A stretch of DNA of 64,000 bases from Rhodanobacter sp. DHB23 (lineage in GTDB: Bacteria > Pseudomonadota > Gammaproteobacteria > Xanthomonadales > Rhodanobacteraceae): the NCBI RefSeq assembly GCF_014842975.1, contig NZ_JACYXK010000016.1, forward strand, positions 1 to 64,000, written 5' to 3'. Position numbers and translations under genes: made by a program. The notes beneath the pieces are model-generated. The model was given only the letters and a program-made list of their open reading frames with translations. It ran no database searches and was not told where the DNA came from. This document shows positions 17,314 through 27,890 of the stretch, in pieces; positions within the stretch are counted from its first letter, which is position 1, and each line of letters begins with the position of its first letter.

Positions 17314-19041
17314 ATGAACATCAAGAAATTCGTTGCGGGTATCCGTTTCTCGAAGCTGAAGGACCTTTCCGTCAAGGGCCGCCTGGTCGGCATGGTCGGC
17401 CTGCTGTCGGCCATGCTGGTGGTGGGCGCAGGAGTGGGCCTGAGCGTCATGGCCTGGCAGAAGGAAGGCATGCGCATGAGCTACGAGAACGGCATGGTGC
17501 CCGTGAGCCTGATGGCGGAGCTGCGCGTCAGGTCATTGATGAACTTCATCGTGCTGGGCGAGGCGGCCACCGTGATCGGCAAGCCCGACCAGGTGAAGCA
17601 GAAGCTCGCCGAGTTCGACGCCAACGAGAAGGTCTTCCCGGAGCTGGCCAAGAAGCTGGCCGCCGTGCAGATGAGCGCGGACGTCGCCAAGCAGTACAAG
17701 GCCTTGAACGCCACCGAGGCGGACTACGCGAGCAGCCTGAACGACGTCCGCAGCGCCCTGGCGCAGGGCGACGACGGCGCGCACGACCTGCTGGAAATGG
17801 AGGTGCGCCCGGCCATGATGATGCGCATGGACCAGCTCAACAAGCTGATCAAGGCCCAGGTCGACGAGGTGAAGCAGGCGTACGACAACCAGTCGGCCCG
17901 CTACAGCAAGGTGCGCGCGCTGGTGCTGGCCGGCATGATCGCCGGCCTGCTCATCGCGGCCCTGGTGGCGGTCCTGCTGATCCGTTCGATCACCGGCGCG
18001 CTGAAGCGGCTGATGGAGGTGGCCAGCGCCATCGCCGAGGGCCGGCTGGGCCATGACATCAAGGTGCAGCGGCACGACGAACTGGGCAACCTGCTCGAAG
18101 CCTTCCGGGCGATGGACGAACGCCTCAGCGCCATCGTGGGCGAGGTGCGCCAGGGCTCCGATGCGGTCAACAGCGCGGCGCAGGAGATCGCGCGCGGCAA
18201 CGACGACCTCAGCCAGCGCACGCAGGAACAGGCCTCCAGCCTCGAGGAAACCGCTTCGTCGATGGAGGAGATGACCTCCACCGTGAAGCAGAACGCGGAG
18301 AATGCCAGCCATGCCAACCAGCTGGCGCGCGGCGCGCGCGAGCAGGCCGAGCAGGGCGGCGAAGTCGCCGGCAAGGCGATCGCCGCGATGCGCGAGATCG
18401 ACGCCTCCAGCCGCAAGATCGGCGAGATCGTGGGGCTGATCCAGGACATCGCCTTCCAGACCAACCTGCTGGCGCTGAACGCCGCGGTGGAAGCCGCACG
18501 CGCCGGCGAACAGGGTCGCGGCTTCGCGGTGGTGGCCAGCGAGGTGCGCAACCTGGCGCAGCGCAGCGCCAGCGCGGCGAAGGAGATCAAGGGCCTGATC
18601 GCCGAGAGCGCGGAGAAGGTGCGCGGCGGCTCGGAACTGGTCGACCAGTCCGGCAAGGCGCTGGCCGAGATCGTCGAAAGCGTGAAGAAGGTCACCGACA
18701 TCGTGGCCGAGATCGCCGCGGCCAGCAACGAACAGTCCGCCGGCATCGACCAGGTCAACAACGCCGTGATGCAGATGGACGAGATGACCCAGCAGAACGC
18801 GGCCCTGGTCGAGCAGGCCTCGGCCGCCGCCCGCGCGATGCAGGAGCAGGCCGAGGACCTCACGGCGCAGGTGGGCTTCTTCCAGTTGCGGGGCCGCTCC
18901 GCGGCGGCGCACGCGAAGCCGGCGCAGGCGAAGGCGGAAGTGGCCAAGGCCACCGAGGCGGTGTTCGCCGCCGTGCGCAAGGCCCCGCCGCCGCGCGCCA
19001 TCGCCGCCGAATCCGACTCGGGCGCCTGGAAGGAGTTCTGA
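17314..19041 (+). CDS. Methyl-accepting chemotaxis protein, four-helix-bundle (4HB) sensor
   Basis: Receptor of 575 residues. TM1 at about residues 25-47 ([22 protein letters not shown]), a helical periplasmic domain of the 4HB_MCP type rich in Glu/Lys/Ala, TM2 [24 protein letters not shown] ([20 protein letters not shown]), the signalling hairpin with [20 protein letters not shown], and a C-terminal GAWKEF tether. The signalling domain is homologous to the two upstream receptors but has ordinary codon use and many substitutions, so it did not take part in their recent homogenisation. The ATG at 17314 has GGA six bases upstream; an ATG at 17308 adds two residues. Confidence 0.93.
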   Translation: MNIKKFVAGIRFSKLKDLSVKGRLVGMVGLLSAMLVVGAGVGLSVMAWQKEGMRMSYENGMVPVSLMAELRVRSLMNFIVLGEAATVIGKPDQVKQKLAEFDANEKVFPELAKKLAAVQMSADVAKQYKALNATEADYASSLNDVRSALAQGDDGAHDLLEMEVRPAMMMRMDQLNKLIKAQVDEVKQAYDNQSARYSKVRALVLAGMIAGLLIAALVAVLLIRSITGALKRLMEVASAIAEGRLGHDIKVQRHDELGNLLEAFRAMDERLSAIVGEVRQGSDAVNSAAQEIARGNDDLSQRTQEQASSLEETASSMEEMTSTVKQNAENASHANQLARGAREQAEQGGEVAGKAIAAMREIDASSRKIGEIVGLIQDIAFQTNLLALNAAVEAARAGEQGRGFAVVASEVRNLAQRSASAAKEIKGLIAESAEKVRGGSELVDQSGKALAEIVESVKKVTDIVAEIAAASNEQSAGIDQVNNAVMQMDEMTQQNAALVEQASAAARAMQEQAEDLTAQVGFFQLRGRSAAAHAKPAQAKAEVAKATEAVFAAVRKAPPPRAIAAESDSGAWKEF

Positions 19042-19043
19042 GT

Positions 19044-19925
19044 ATGGCCGCCGTCGCCAGCGCGTCCGGCAACAAGGCGCCGTCCGGCGACGACGCGGTC
19101 CTGCTGGGCGACGCCGAGTTCCGCTTTCTGCGCGACTTCGTGTACGAGCACCTGGGCATCTCGCTGGGCGAGCACAAGCGCCAGCTGGTGCAGGGGCGAC
19201 TGGCGCGGCGCCTGCGCGCGCTGCGCCTGCCCGACTACGCCGCGTATTGCGAGCTGTTGCGCCACGACCCGACCGGCGAGCTGGGCGAGCTGGCCAGCGT
19301 CATCAGCACCAACGTCACCTCGTTCTTCCGCGAGCCGCACCACTACGAGCTGCTGGAAAAGCAGCTGCTGCCGCAGTGGATCAAGAAGAAGCGCGCCGAG
19401 GGCGGCCGCCTGCGGATCTGGTCGGCCGGCTGCTCCACCGGCGAAGAGCCCTACGCCATGGCGATGGTGCTGGCCGAGGCGCTGGAGCAGAACGGCGCCT
19501 CCAGCATGGATGCCAGGATCCTCGCCACCGACCTGTCGCCGCAGGCGCTGGAGCAGGCGCGCAACGGCGTGTACGCGCTGGACAAGCTCGGCGGCATCAG
19601 CGAAGAGCGCCGCCGCCGCTGGATGATGCGCGGCGCCGGCGAGTACGAGGGCTATGCCTGCGTGCACCCGCGCCTGCGCGAGATGGTGACGGTGCAGCCG
19701 CTGAACCTGCTGCACGACTGGCCGATGCGCGGGCCGTTCGACGCGATCTTCTGCCGCAACGTGGTGATCTACTTCGACCAGCCCACCAAGCAGAAGCTGT
19801 TCAGCCGCTATGCCGCGCTGTTGCCGGCGGGCGGCTACCTGTTTCTTGGCCACTCCGAGTCGCTGCACGGCATCAACGAGGACTTCGAACTGGTTGGCCG
19901 CACGGCCTACAGGAAGCGCGGCTGA
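19044..19925 (+). CDS. cheR: Chemotaxis protein methyltransferase CheR
   Basis: S-adenosylmethionine-dependent methyltransferase for glutamates of MCP signalling domains, 293 residues. The N-terminal helical domain is followed by NVTSFFREPHHYELL, the SAM-binding motif IWSAGCSTGEEPY, ATDLSPQALEQARNGVY, and FDAIFCRNVVIYFDQ. It begins two bases after the preceding MCP gene and overlaps cheD by one base (TGATG), so the adaptation enzymes are translated together. The Trp-x-x-Phe tails of the neighbouring MCPs are the likely docking peptides for its beta subdomain. Confidence 0.96.
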   Translation: MAAVASASGNKAPSGDDAVLLGDAEFRFLRDFVYEHLGISLGEHKRQLVQGRLARRLRALRLPDYAAYCELLRHDPTGELGELASVISTNVTSFFREPHHYELLEKQLLPQWIKKKRAEGGRLRIWSAGCSTGEEPYAMAMVLAEALEQNGASSMDARILATDLSPQALEQARNGVYALDKLGGISEERRRRWMMRGAGEYEGYACVHPRLREMVTVQPLNLLHDWPMRGPFDAIFCRNVVIYFDQPTKQKLFSRYAALLPAGGYLFLGHSESLHGINEDFELVGRTAYRKRG

Positions 19926-20605
19926 TGAGCACGCACCACCACCATCACCACTCTTCCATCCAGCGTCGGATCGAACGCCGCGTCGCGCCGGTGGAGACCA
20001 AGGCCCCGCCCGGCTACGAACACCTGAAGCGGTTCTGGGACCCGGTGCAGGGCTGCATGACCGTCAAGGTGCTGCCGGGCGAGTTCTACGTGAGCGCGCA
20101 GGAAGAGATGGTGAGCACCGTGCTCGGCTCCTGCGTGTCGGCCTGCATCCACGACCCGGTGCGCGGCATCGGCGGCATGAACCACTTCATGCTGCCCGAG
20201 TCCAAGGGCGGCAGCGACAGCTGGGCCTCCACCGTGGGCCGCGCGGCGCGCTACGGCTCGGACGCGATGGAGCACCTCATCAACGACCTGCTGAAGGCGG
20301 GCGCGCAGCGCGCCGACCTCACCGTCAAGCTGTTCGGCGGCGGGCGCGTGCTGGCGCAGATGAGCGACGTGGGCCAGCGCAACATCGAGTTCGTGCGCCG
20401 CTACATCACCACCGAGAAGCTCAAGGTGGTGGCCGAGGACCTGGGCGACATCTATCCGCGCCAGGTGCAGTTTTTCCCGCAGAGCGGCAAGGCGCGCGTG
20501 CGCCAGCTGCGCCGCACCGACGACGTGAAGCTGGTGGCCGGCGAGCGCACCTACCTCAAGCAGTTGGCGAACGATCCGATAAAGGGCGAGGTCGAGCTGT
20601 TCTGA
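19925..20605 (+). CDS. cheD: Chemoreceptor glutamine deamidase CheD
   Basis: Deamidates receptor glutamines to glutamates before methylation, 226 residues. The catalytic cysteine is in VLGSCVSACIHDP and the histidine in GGMNHFMLPE; GGGRVLAQMSDVGQRN follows. The N-terminus begins MSTHHHHHHSS, a natural run of six histidines written CAC/CAT and lying within the operon context, overlapping cheR by one base. The ~35-residue N-terminal extension before LKRFWDP is common in proteobacterial CheD. The C-terminus GEVELF resembles the last residues of the MCP-like protein at 21755. Confidence 0.95.
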   Translation: MSTHHHHHHSSIQRRIERRVAPVETKAPPGYEHLKRFWDPVQGCMTVKVLPGEFYVSAQEEMVSTVLGSCVSACIHDPVRGIGGMNHFMLPESKGGSDSWASTVGRAARYGSDAMEHLINDLLKAGAQRADLTVKLFGGGRVLAQMSDVGQRNIEFVRRYITTEKLKVVAEDLGDIYPRQVQFFPQSGKARVRQLRRTDDVKLVAGERTYLKQLANDPIKGEVELF

Positions 20606-20647
20606 CGCCGGTGTCCGGTGCGGGGGTTCGCATAGCCAGGGTGAGCA

Positions 20648-21739
20648 ATGGAAAGAGTGCGCGTACTTGTAGTCGACGATTCCGCATTGGTGCGCAAGCT
20701 GATGTCGACCATGCTTACCTGCGATCCGGAGATCGAGGTGGTGGGCACGGCGCCCGACCCTTACATCGCCCGCGAGAAGATCAAGCAGCTGAATCCCGAC
20801 GTGCTCACGCTGGACGTCGAGATGCCGCGCATGGACGGGCTCACCTTCCTGGAAAACCTGATGCGGCTGCGGCCGATGCCGGTGGTGATGGTGTCCACCC
20901 TCACCACCGCCGGCGCCGACGTCACCCTGCGCGCGCTGGAGCTGGGCGCGGTGGACTTCTACGCCAAGCCGAACACCGACCTCGCCGCCAGCTTCGGCGA
21001 CAGCGCGCAGGAGCTGTGCGCCAAGGTCAAGCACGCGGCGCTGGCCAGGCCCAGGGCGCGCACCGCGGTGCGCCCGCTGGAAGTGGCGCCGCGCCTGTCG
21101 GCCGACGCGGTGCTGCCGCGCTCGCAGGTGCCGGGCAGCCGCGGCGGCAGCCCGATCATCGCCATCGGCGCCTCCACCGGCGGCACCGAGGCGGTGCGCG
21201 TGGTGCTGGAAATGATGCCGCCTGACGCGCCGCCGATCCTGGTGACCCAGCACATCCCGGCCGCCTTCAGCGGACCGTTCGCCGCGCGCATGGACCGCTG
21301 CTCGGCGATGCGCGTATGCGAGGCGCAGGACGGGCAGCCGATCCAGCAGGGCACGGCCTACATCGCGCCGGGCAGCCACCACCTGCTGGCGATGTGGGAC
21401 GGCGCCAGGTTCGTGTGCCGCCTGCACGACGGCCCGCCGGTGAACCGGCACCGTCCCAGCGTCGACGTGCTGTTCCGCTCGCTGGCGGCCACCGCCGGCG
21501 CCTCCACCATCGCCGCCCTGCTCACCGGCATGGGCGACGACGGCGCGCGCGGCCTGCTCGAACTGCGCCAGGCCGGCGCCGCCACCCTGGTGCAGGACGA
21601 ACCCAGTTCGGTGGTGTGGGGCATGCCCGGCGCCGCCTGGAAGCTCGGCGCCGCGCCGGAAATGCTGCCGCTCGACCACATCGCGGGCCGCCTGCTCGCG
21701 CTGGCGCACCACACCCACCACGGCGCCAAGGGCGCCTGA
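20648..21739 (+). CDS. cheB: Protein-glutamate methylesterase CheB
   Basis: Response-regulator methylesterase that removes methyl groups from receptors, 363 residues. Receiver domain: D10/D11, phosphoacceptor D56 ([12 protein letters not shown]), KPNTD. Linker of about 50 residues. Catalytic domain: serine S176 in [12 protein letters not shown], histidine in [17 protein letters not shown], aspartate in [13 protein letters not shown]. It is the only CheB in the window, although two CheA kinases are present. Confidence 0.96.
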   Translation: MERVRVLVVDDSALVRKLMSTMLTCDPEIEVVGTAPDPYIAREKIKQLNPDVLTLDVEMPRMDGLTFLENLMRLRPMPVVMVSTLTTAGADVTLRALELGAVDFYAKPNTDLAASFGDSAQELCAKVKHAALARPRARTAVRPLEVAPRLSADAVLPRSQVPGSRGGSPIIAIGASTGGTEAVRVVLEMMPPDAPPILVTQHIPAAFSGPFAARMDRCSAMRVCEAQDGQPIQQGTAYIAPGSHHLLAMWDGARFVCRLHDGPPVNRHRPSVDVLFRSLAATAGASTIAALLTGMGDDGARGLLELRQAGAATLVQDEPSSVVWGMPGAAWKLGAAPEMLPLDHIAGRLLALAHHTHHGAKGA

Positions 21740-21754
21740 GCCGGACCACGGACC

Positions 21755-22954
21755 ATGCCATTCACTCCCGCCCAATTTTTCCGACGCCCGCTGGCCGGCT
21801 GGATCGCCAGCGCCGTCGCCCTGTTGCTGACCCTGCTGTGGCACCCCGCCTGGCTGGCGCCGCTGCTGGTGCTGGCCGTCACCGCGGCATGGTTCGCGGC
21901 GACGCGCGGCGAGGAACCGTCGGCGGCCATGCCGGCCGCCGCCCCTGCCGTGGCTGCGCCCGGCGCGAGCGCGGAGCCGGTGCGCGCGGCGATGGAGGAC
22001 GTGCGCAGCGCGCTGGTCGACGAGCTCGGCCACGCCACCCGCGAGCTGCACCAGGGCCTGGACCTGCTGCGCGACGCGGTGTCCGAACTGGGCGGCGGCT
22101 TCGACGGCCTGTCCAGCAAGACCGCGCTGCAGCAGTCGCTGCTCAAGCAGATCATCGACGTGCAGGACGGCGGCGTGTCGGTGCAGGACTTCGCCGCCCG
22201 CACCGGCGACCTGCTGGAGCACTTCGTGGGCATGATCGTGCAGATGTCGCGCGAGAGCCTGCGCATCGTCTACCGCATCGACGGCATGGCGAAGGAAATG
22301 GACGCGGTGTTCGGCCTGCTGAAGAACGTCAACACCATCGCCGAGGAAACCAACCTGCTGGCGCTGAACGCCGCGATCGAGGCGGCGCGCGCGGGCGAAT
22401 CCGGCCGCGGCTTCGCGGTGGTGGCTGGCGAGATCCGCAACCTGGCCAGCAACTCCAACCAGCTCAACGAGCGCATCGGCGGCCACGTCGAGCGCGCCCG
22501 CGCCGCGATGGAGCAGCTGCGCGGCCTGATCGGCGCGATGGCCTCGCAGGACCTCAACGTGGCGCTGTCGGCCAAGGGCGGCATCGACGCGATGACGGCG
22601 CACGTCACCGAGAGCGACGCGCGCACCAGCAAGGTGGCCGACCAGGTGGTCGAGATCAGCCGCGGCCTGACCAGCGACGTCTCCACCACGGTGCGCTCGT
22701 TGCAGTTCGAGGACATCCTGCGCCAGCTGATCGGCCAGACCCGCGAGCGCCTGGTGGACCTGCAGGAAATCACCAGCGAATGCACGCGCGACATCGAGGA
22801 GCTGGCCTGCACCCCGCTCGAGGCGGAGGCGCTGGAAGAACGTGCCCAGCGCGTGCGCAGCCGCCTGGCGATCCAGCGCGAGAAGGCGCGCCTGCGCTCG
22901 CGCGGCCCGGCGCTGCAGAACTCGATGGACGCCGGCGAGATCGAACTTTTCTGA
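21755..22954 (+). CDS. MCP-like signalling protein with N-terminal membrane hairpin and no sensory domain
   Basis: Protein of 399 residues with two closely spaced TM helices ([14 protein letters not shown] and [16 protein letters not shown]), no periplasmic domain, an Ala/Pro linker, and an MCP signalling domain in which [34 protein letters not shown] is clear. The hairpin is atypical: after the tip the helix reads [18 protein letters not shown] and then [18 protein letters not shown]. This QFEDI-x-RQ segment is seen in a subfamily of chemotaxis proteins linked to CheZ/CheX-like partners. It ends GEIELF rather than the Trp-x-x-Phe tether. It may sense membrane or internal state (inference). 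It follows cheB by 15 bases. Confidence 0.85.
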   Translation: MPFTPAQFFRRPLAGWIASAVALLLTLLWHPAWLAPLLVLAVTAAWFAATRGEEPSAAMPAAAPAVAAPGASAEPVRAAMEDVRSALVDELGHATRELHQGLDLLRDAVSELGGGFDGLSSKTALQQSLLKQIIDVQDGGVSVQDFAARTGDLLEHFVGMIVQMSRESLRIVYRIDGMAKEMDAVFGLLKNVNTIAEETNLLALNAAIEAARAGESGRGFAVVAGEIRNLASNSNQLNERIGGHVERARAAMEQLRGLIGAMASQDLNVALSAKGGIDAMTAHVTESDARTSKVADQVVEISRGLTSDVSTTVRSLQFEDILRQLIGQTRERLVDLQEITSECTRDIEELACTPLEAEALEERAQRVRSRLAIQREKARLRSRGPALQNSMDAGEIELF

Positions 22955-22962
22955 CCTTATGC

Positions 22963-23080
22963 GCCGGGAAAGTGCTCCTGCACTTTCCCGGCTCGCCCAA
23001 GTCCGGTACGTGCCCGGACTTGGCTCCGACAAATCAGGCACGTTGTGCCTGATTTGCGTGCGATCCATCCATGGATCGCA
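22963..23080. repeat. Array of four consecutive perfect hairpins
   Basis: Between the MCP-like gene and the STAS gene four unrelated perfect palindromes follow one another. H1: 13-bp stem, loop TCCT (22963-22992). H2: 10-bp stem, loop TACGTGC (22997-23023). H3: 12-bp stem, loop GTT (23030-23056). H4: 10-bp stem, loop CC within CCATCCATGG (23059-23080). No T-run follows any of them, so they are not classical terminators. H4 ends 10 bases before the Shine-Dalgarno of the next gene. Confidence 0.92.
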
Positions 23081-23104
23081 TTCCTGACCCGGAGAACATT
23101 TCAA

Positions 23105-23410
23105 ATGAGCCTGATGGTCCACCATGACGCCGAGCTCGACTGCCTCACCCTGCAGCTGGGCGAGCGCTTCGACTTCAGCATCCATCGCGACTTCCACGAC
23201 GCCTGCCTCGGCGACGGCAAGCGCGCGCGCAGCTACGTGATCGACCTGGGCGAGGTCACCGGCATGGACAGCTCCGCGCTCGGCATGCTGCTGCTGCTGC
23301 GCGAGCACGCCGGCGCCGACCGCGCCGACATCCGCATCGTCAATGCCTCGGGCGAGCTGCGCAGCACCCTGCGCGTCGCCGGCTTCGACAAGTTGTTCGT
23401 GCTGCACTGA
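23105..23410 (+). CDS. STAS-domain anti-sigma-factor-antagonist-like protein
   Basis: Protein of 101 residues with a STAS fold: LTLQLGERFDFSIHRDFHDACL, then SYVIDLGEVTGMDSSALGMLLLLREH, IRIVNASGELRSTLRVAGFDKLFVLH. The GMDSSALGMLL segment is the classical phosphoacceptor loop of SpoIIAA-like proteins, with two serines available. The ATG at 23105 follows GGAGA by nine bases; the frame is open further upstream through the hairpin array but without a good start. It closes the chemotaxis operon, as the STAS gene at 10426 opens it. Such proteins work in partner-switching with a serine kinase and phosphatase, neither of which is in the window. Confidence 0.86.
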   Translation: MSLMVHHDAELDCLTLQLGERFDFSIHRDFHDACLGDGKRARSYVIDLGEVTGMDSSALGMLLLLREHAGADRADIRIVNASGELRSTLRVAGFDKLFVLH

Positions 23411-23456
23411 ACGCAGGCGCGCCTGCACGCGGGTGCGCCCGCTGATGCGGTCGTTA

Positions 23457-23482
23457 AAGTTTTCCAGGGGCGGCCGATACAG
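23457..23482 (+). promoter_or_regulatory. Sigma-28-like promoter upstream of the secreted protein gene
   Basis: TAAAGTTT at 23457-23464 (perfect -35 consensus), 10 bases, then GCCGATAC at 23475-23482 (7 of 8). The spacer is one base shorter than the optimum. The next gene starts 39 bases downstream at 23522, a normal leader length. It suggests the small secreted protein belongs to the flagellar regulon. Confidence 0.6.
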
Positions 23483-23521
23483 GGGCATAGCGTTTTCCCC
23501 TCAGTCCCCCTGGAGTTTTTC

Positions 23522-23872
23522 ATGAAAGCTTTTGTCGTCGCCGCTGCCCTGCTGCTGGCCCCGTTGGCTGCCCATGCCGCTTGCTCGGCCACCGACTTCG
23601 CGATCAAGGACTTCAAGCCGGTGCCCGCGGGCTCCCGCATGAGCCTGCGCGGCACGCTGGTCAACAACTGCGCCACGGCCGCTGCCGCGCAGATCCGCAT
23701 CGACGGCAAGGATGAGACGGGCAAGGTGCTGCAGACCAAGCAGGCGTGGCCGGCGGGCACCTCCAACATCGCTCCCGGCGATTCGGTGAACTTCGACCTG
23801 GGCCGCATGTTCCGCCCCGATCCCCTGATGACCACGTTCACCGTCACCGTGGCGGACGTGCGCGCCTGGTAA
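23522..23872 (+). CDS. Small secreted/periplasmic protein of unknown function
   Basis: Protein of 116 residues with a clear Sec signal peptide (MKAFVVAAALLLAPLAAHA, cleavage before ACSATDF). The mature ~97 residues look like a beta-sandwich: alternating strands MSLRGTLVNNC, AAQIRIDGKDETGKVL, GDSVNFDLGRMF, TTFTVTVADVRAW. Two cysteines (CSATDF and NNCATA) could form a disulfide. The layout recalls FxLYD-type or other Ig-like extracytoplasmic domains, but I cannot assign a family. A good Shine-Dalgarno (TGGAG) precedes the ATG. It is monocistronic, with a sigma-28-like promoter before it and a terminator after it. Confidence 0.75.
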   Translation: MKAFVVAAALLLAPLAAHAACSATDFAIKDFKPVPAGSRMSLRGTLVNNCATAAAAQIRIDGKDETGKVLQTKQAWPAGTSNIAPGDSVNFDLGRMFRPDPLMTTFTVTVADVRAW

Positions 23873-23896
23873 GTCGCGGAACTTCCGCGGCGAAGG

Positions 23897-23931
23897 ACGG
23901 CGGCGCGGCGGAAACGCCACGCCGCCGTTTT
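23897..23931 (+). terminator. Rho-independent terminator after the secreted protein gene
   Basis: Nine-base GC stem ACGGCGGCG (23897-23905) pairs with CGCCGCCGT (23920-23928). The loop can extend the stem further, and a short T-run follows (TTTTGTTGT). Confidence 0.75.
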
Positions 23932-24046
23932 GTTGTCGGCGGCGGGCAGGCCGCAAGAGCCTGTTCATAGCCCCCCCGGCGCGGACCATGCGGGGACCTT
24001 GGGCAGGTTCTAAGCTTCGTGCGGCTTCCCGTGCATGAGGTGCCCC

Positions 24047-25542
<1,496 letters not shown>

Positions 25543-25546
<4 letters not shown>

Positions 25547-25622
25547 GAGCGCCCCCTGTGCGCGATGGCCTTGTGCGCCGATCGAAGCGTCAGAGCTTTC
25601 GCGCACATGGTGCGCTCCTTAC
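25543..25622. repeat. Palindromic intergenic repeat (GTAGGAGCGC family), copy 1
   Basis: Imperfect inverted repeat of about 80 bases beginning GTAGGAGCGCCCC and ending GGTGCGCTCCTTAC, with TGTGCGCGA inner arms and GATCGAAGC in the centre. A second copy lies at 41209-41285. It overlaps the glpK stop codon (TAG at 25544-25546) and separates two convergent genes, where its hairpin could act as a bidirectional terminator (inference). Confidence 0.85.
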
Positions 25623-25634
25623 GGAAGGTCCTGG

Positions 25635-26570
25635 TCAGTCCAGCGAATAGCCGAACTGTTCCTTGAACTCGGCGGCGAACTGCGCGTAGTCGAAGTGCTG
25701 GTTCTGCGTGCCGGGATGCTCCACCTTCAGCGCGCCCATCAGCGAGGCCATGCGGCCCACGGTGGGCCAGTCCTTGCCGCGCATGATGCCGAAGATCAGG
25801 CCGGCGCGGTACGCGTCGCCGCAGCCGGTGGGGTCGACGACCTGGCGCTCGTGCGCCGGCGGGATCTCGTGCGTGGTGTCGCCAGCGTGGATCAGCGAGC
25901 CGCGCGGCCCCAGCGTGACGATGTAGGCCTTCACCCGGCTGGCGATCTCGCCGGCGCTCCAGCCGGTGCGCGTCTGCAGCAGCTGCGACTCGTAGTCGTT
26001 GACGATCACGTAGGTCGCCTTCCCGATCATCGCGCGGAACTCGTCGCCGCTGAACAGCGGCATCGCCTGGCCCGGGTCGAAGATGAAGGGCACGCCGCGC
26101 GCGGCGAACTCGTCGACGTGCTGCAGCATCGCCTCGCGGCCGTCGGGCGCCACGATGCCGAAGTCGATGTCGGGGATCTCGCGCACGTGGTTGTCGTGCG
26201 CGCTGGACATCGCGCCGGGGTGGAAGGCGGTGATCTGGTTGTTGTCCAGGTCGGTGGTGATGAAGCACTGCGGGGTGAACTGGTCGTCGAACACGCGCAC
26301 GCAATCCAGCGGGATGCCGCACTTCTCCATGTGCGCGCGGTACGGCGCGAAATCCTGGCCCACCGCCGCCACCGGCAGCGGGTCGCCGCCCAGCAGCTTG
26401 AGGTTGTAGGCGATGTTGCCTGCGCAGCCGCCGAACTCGCGGCGCATCCGCGGCACCAGGAAGGACACATTCAGGATGTGCATCTGGTCGGGCAGGATGT
26501 GGTTCTTGAATTGATCCTGGAACACCATGATGGTGTCGTAGGCCAGCGATCCGCAGATGACGGCAGACAT
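25635..26570 (-). CDS. PfkB-family carbohydrate/nucleoside kinase (adenosine-kinase-like)
   Basis: Ribokinase-fold kinase of 311 residues. The N-terminal glycine motif is VPRMRREFGGCAGNIAYNL, and the C-terminal signature VVDPTGCGDAYRAGLIFG carries the catalytic aspartate in GCGD. The opening MSAVICGSLAYDTIMVFQDQF and the sequence as a whole resemble bacterial adenosine-kinase-like PfkB proteins, common in xanthomonads, but the substrate cannot be fixed from sequence. I start at 26570, since upstream codons (to 26657) encode no family-like residues. It is divergent from mreB. Confidence 0.88.
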   Translation of the reverse strand: MSAVICGSLAYDTIMVFQDQFKNHILPDQMHILNVSFLVPRMRREFGGCAGNIAYNLKLLGGDPLPVAAVGQDFAPYRAHMEKCGIPLDCVRVFDDQFTPQCFITTDLDNNQITAFHPGAMSSAHDNHVREIPDIDFGIVAPDGREAMLQHVDEFAARGVPFIFDPGQAMPLFSGDEFRAMIGKATYVIVNDYESQLLQTRTGWSAGEIASRVKAYIVTLGPRGSLIHAGDTTHEIPPAHERQVVDPTGCGDAYRAGLIFGIMRGKDWPTVGRMASLMGALKVEHPGTQNQHFDYAQFAAEFKEQFGYSLD

Positions 26571-26760
26571 GGTTGCGTGATTGCCCCAAGCGTGGTGGAG
26601 GCTGCGCGAGGCGCGGCCGACGAACCCGGATCCGTGGATCCGGCCAAAGGTCCGCATCGTATCGTGAACGGGCGTTCATGGCGACTGCGCAAACCTGACG
26701 CGAAATCTCCGGAATGTGCGGAAAACGGCGATGTGGAAGGCTTTTTTAACGTCTTTCCGG

Positions 26761-27878
<1,118 letters not shown>

Positions 27879-27890
27879 GGTTGACTCGTC

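Noticed and set aside
19925-19960. His6 run in CheD as a vector tag
   Set aside because: The gene overlaps cheR and sits in an intact chromosomal operon, and the flanking residues do not match a linker or protease site; kept as a natural feature.
22963-23080. Possible CRISPR array in the hairpin-rich gap
   Set aside because: The units are inverted, differ in sequence, have no regular spacers, and no cas genes are nearby.
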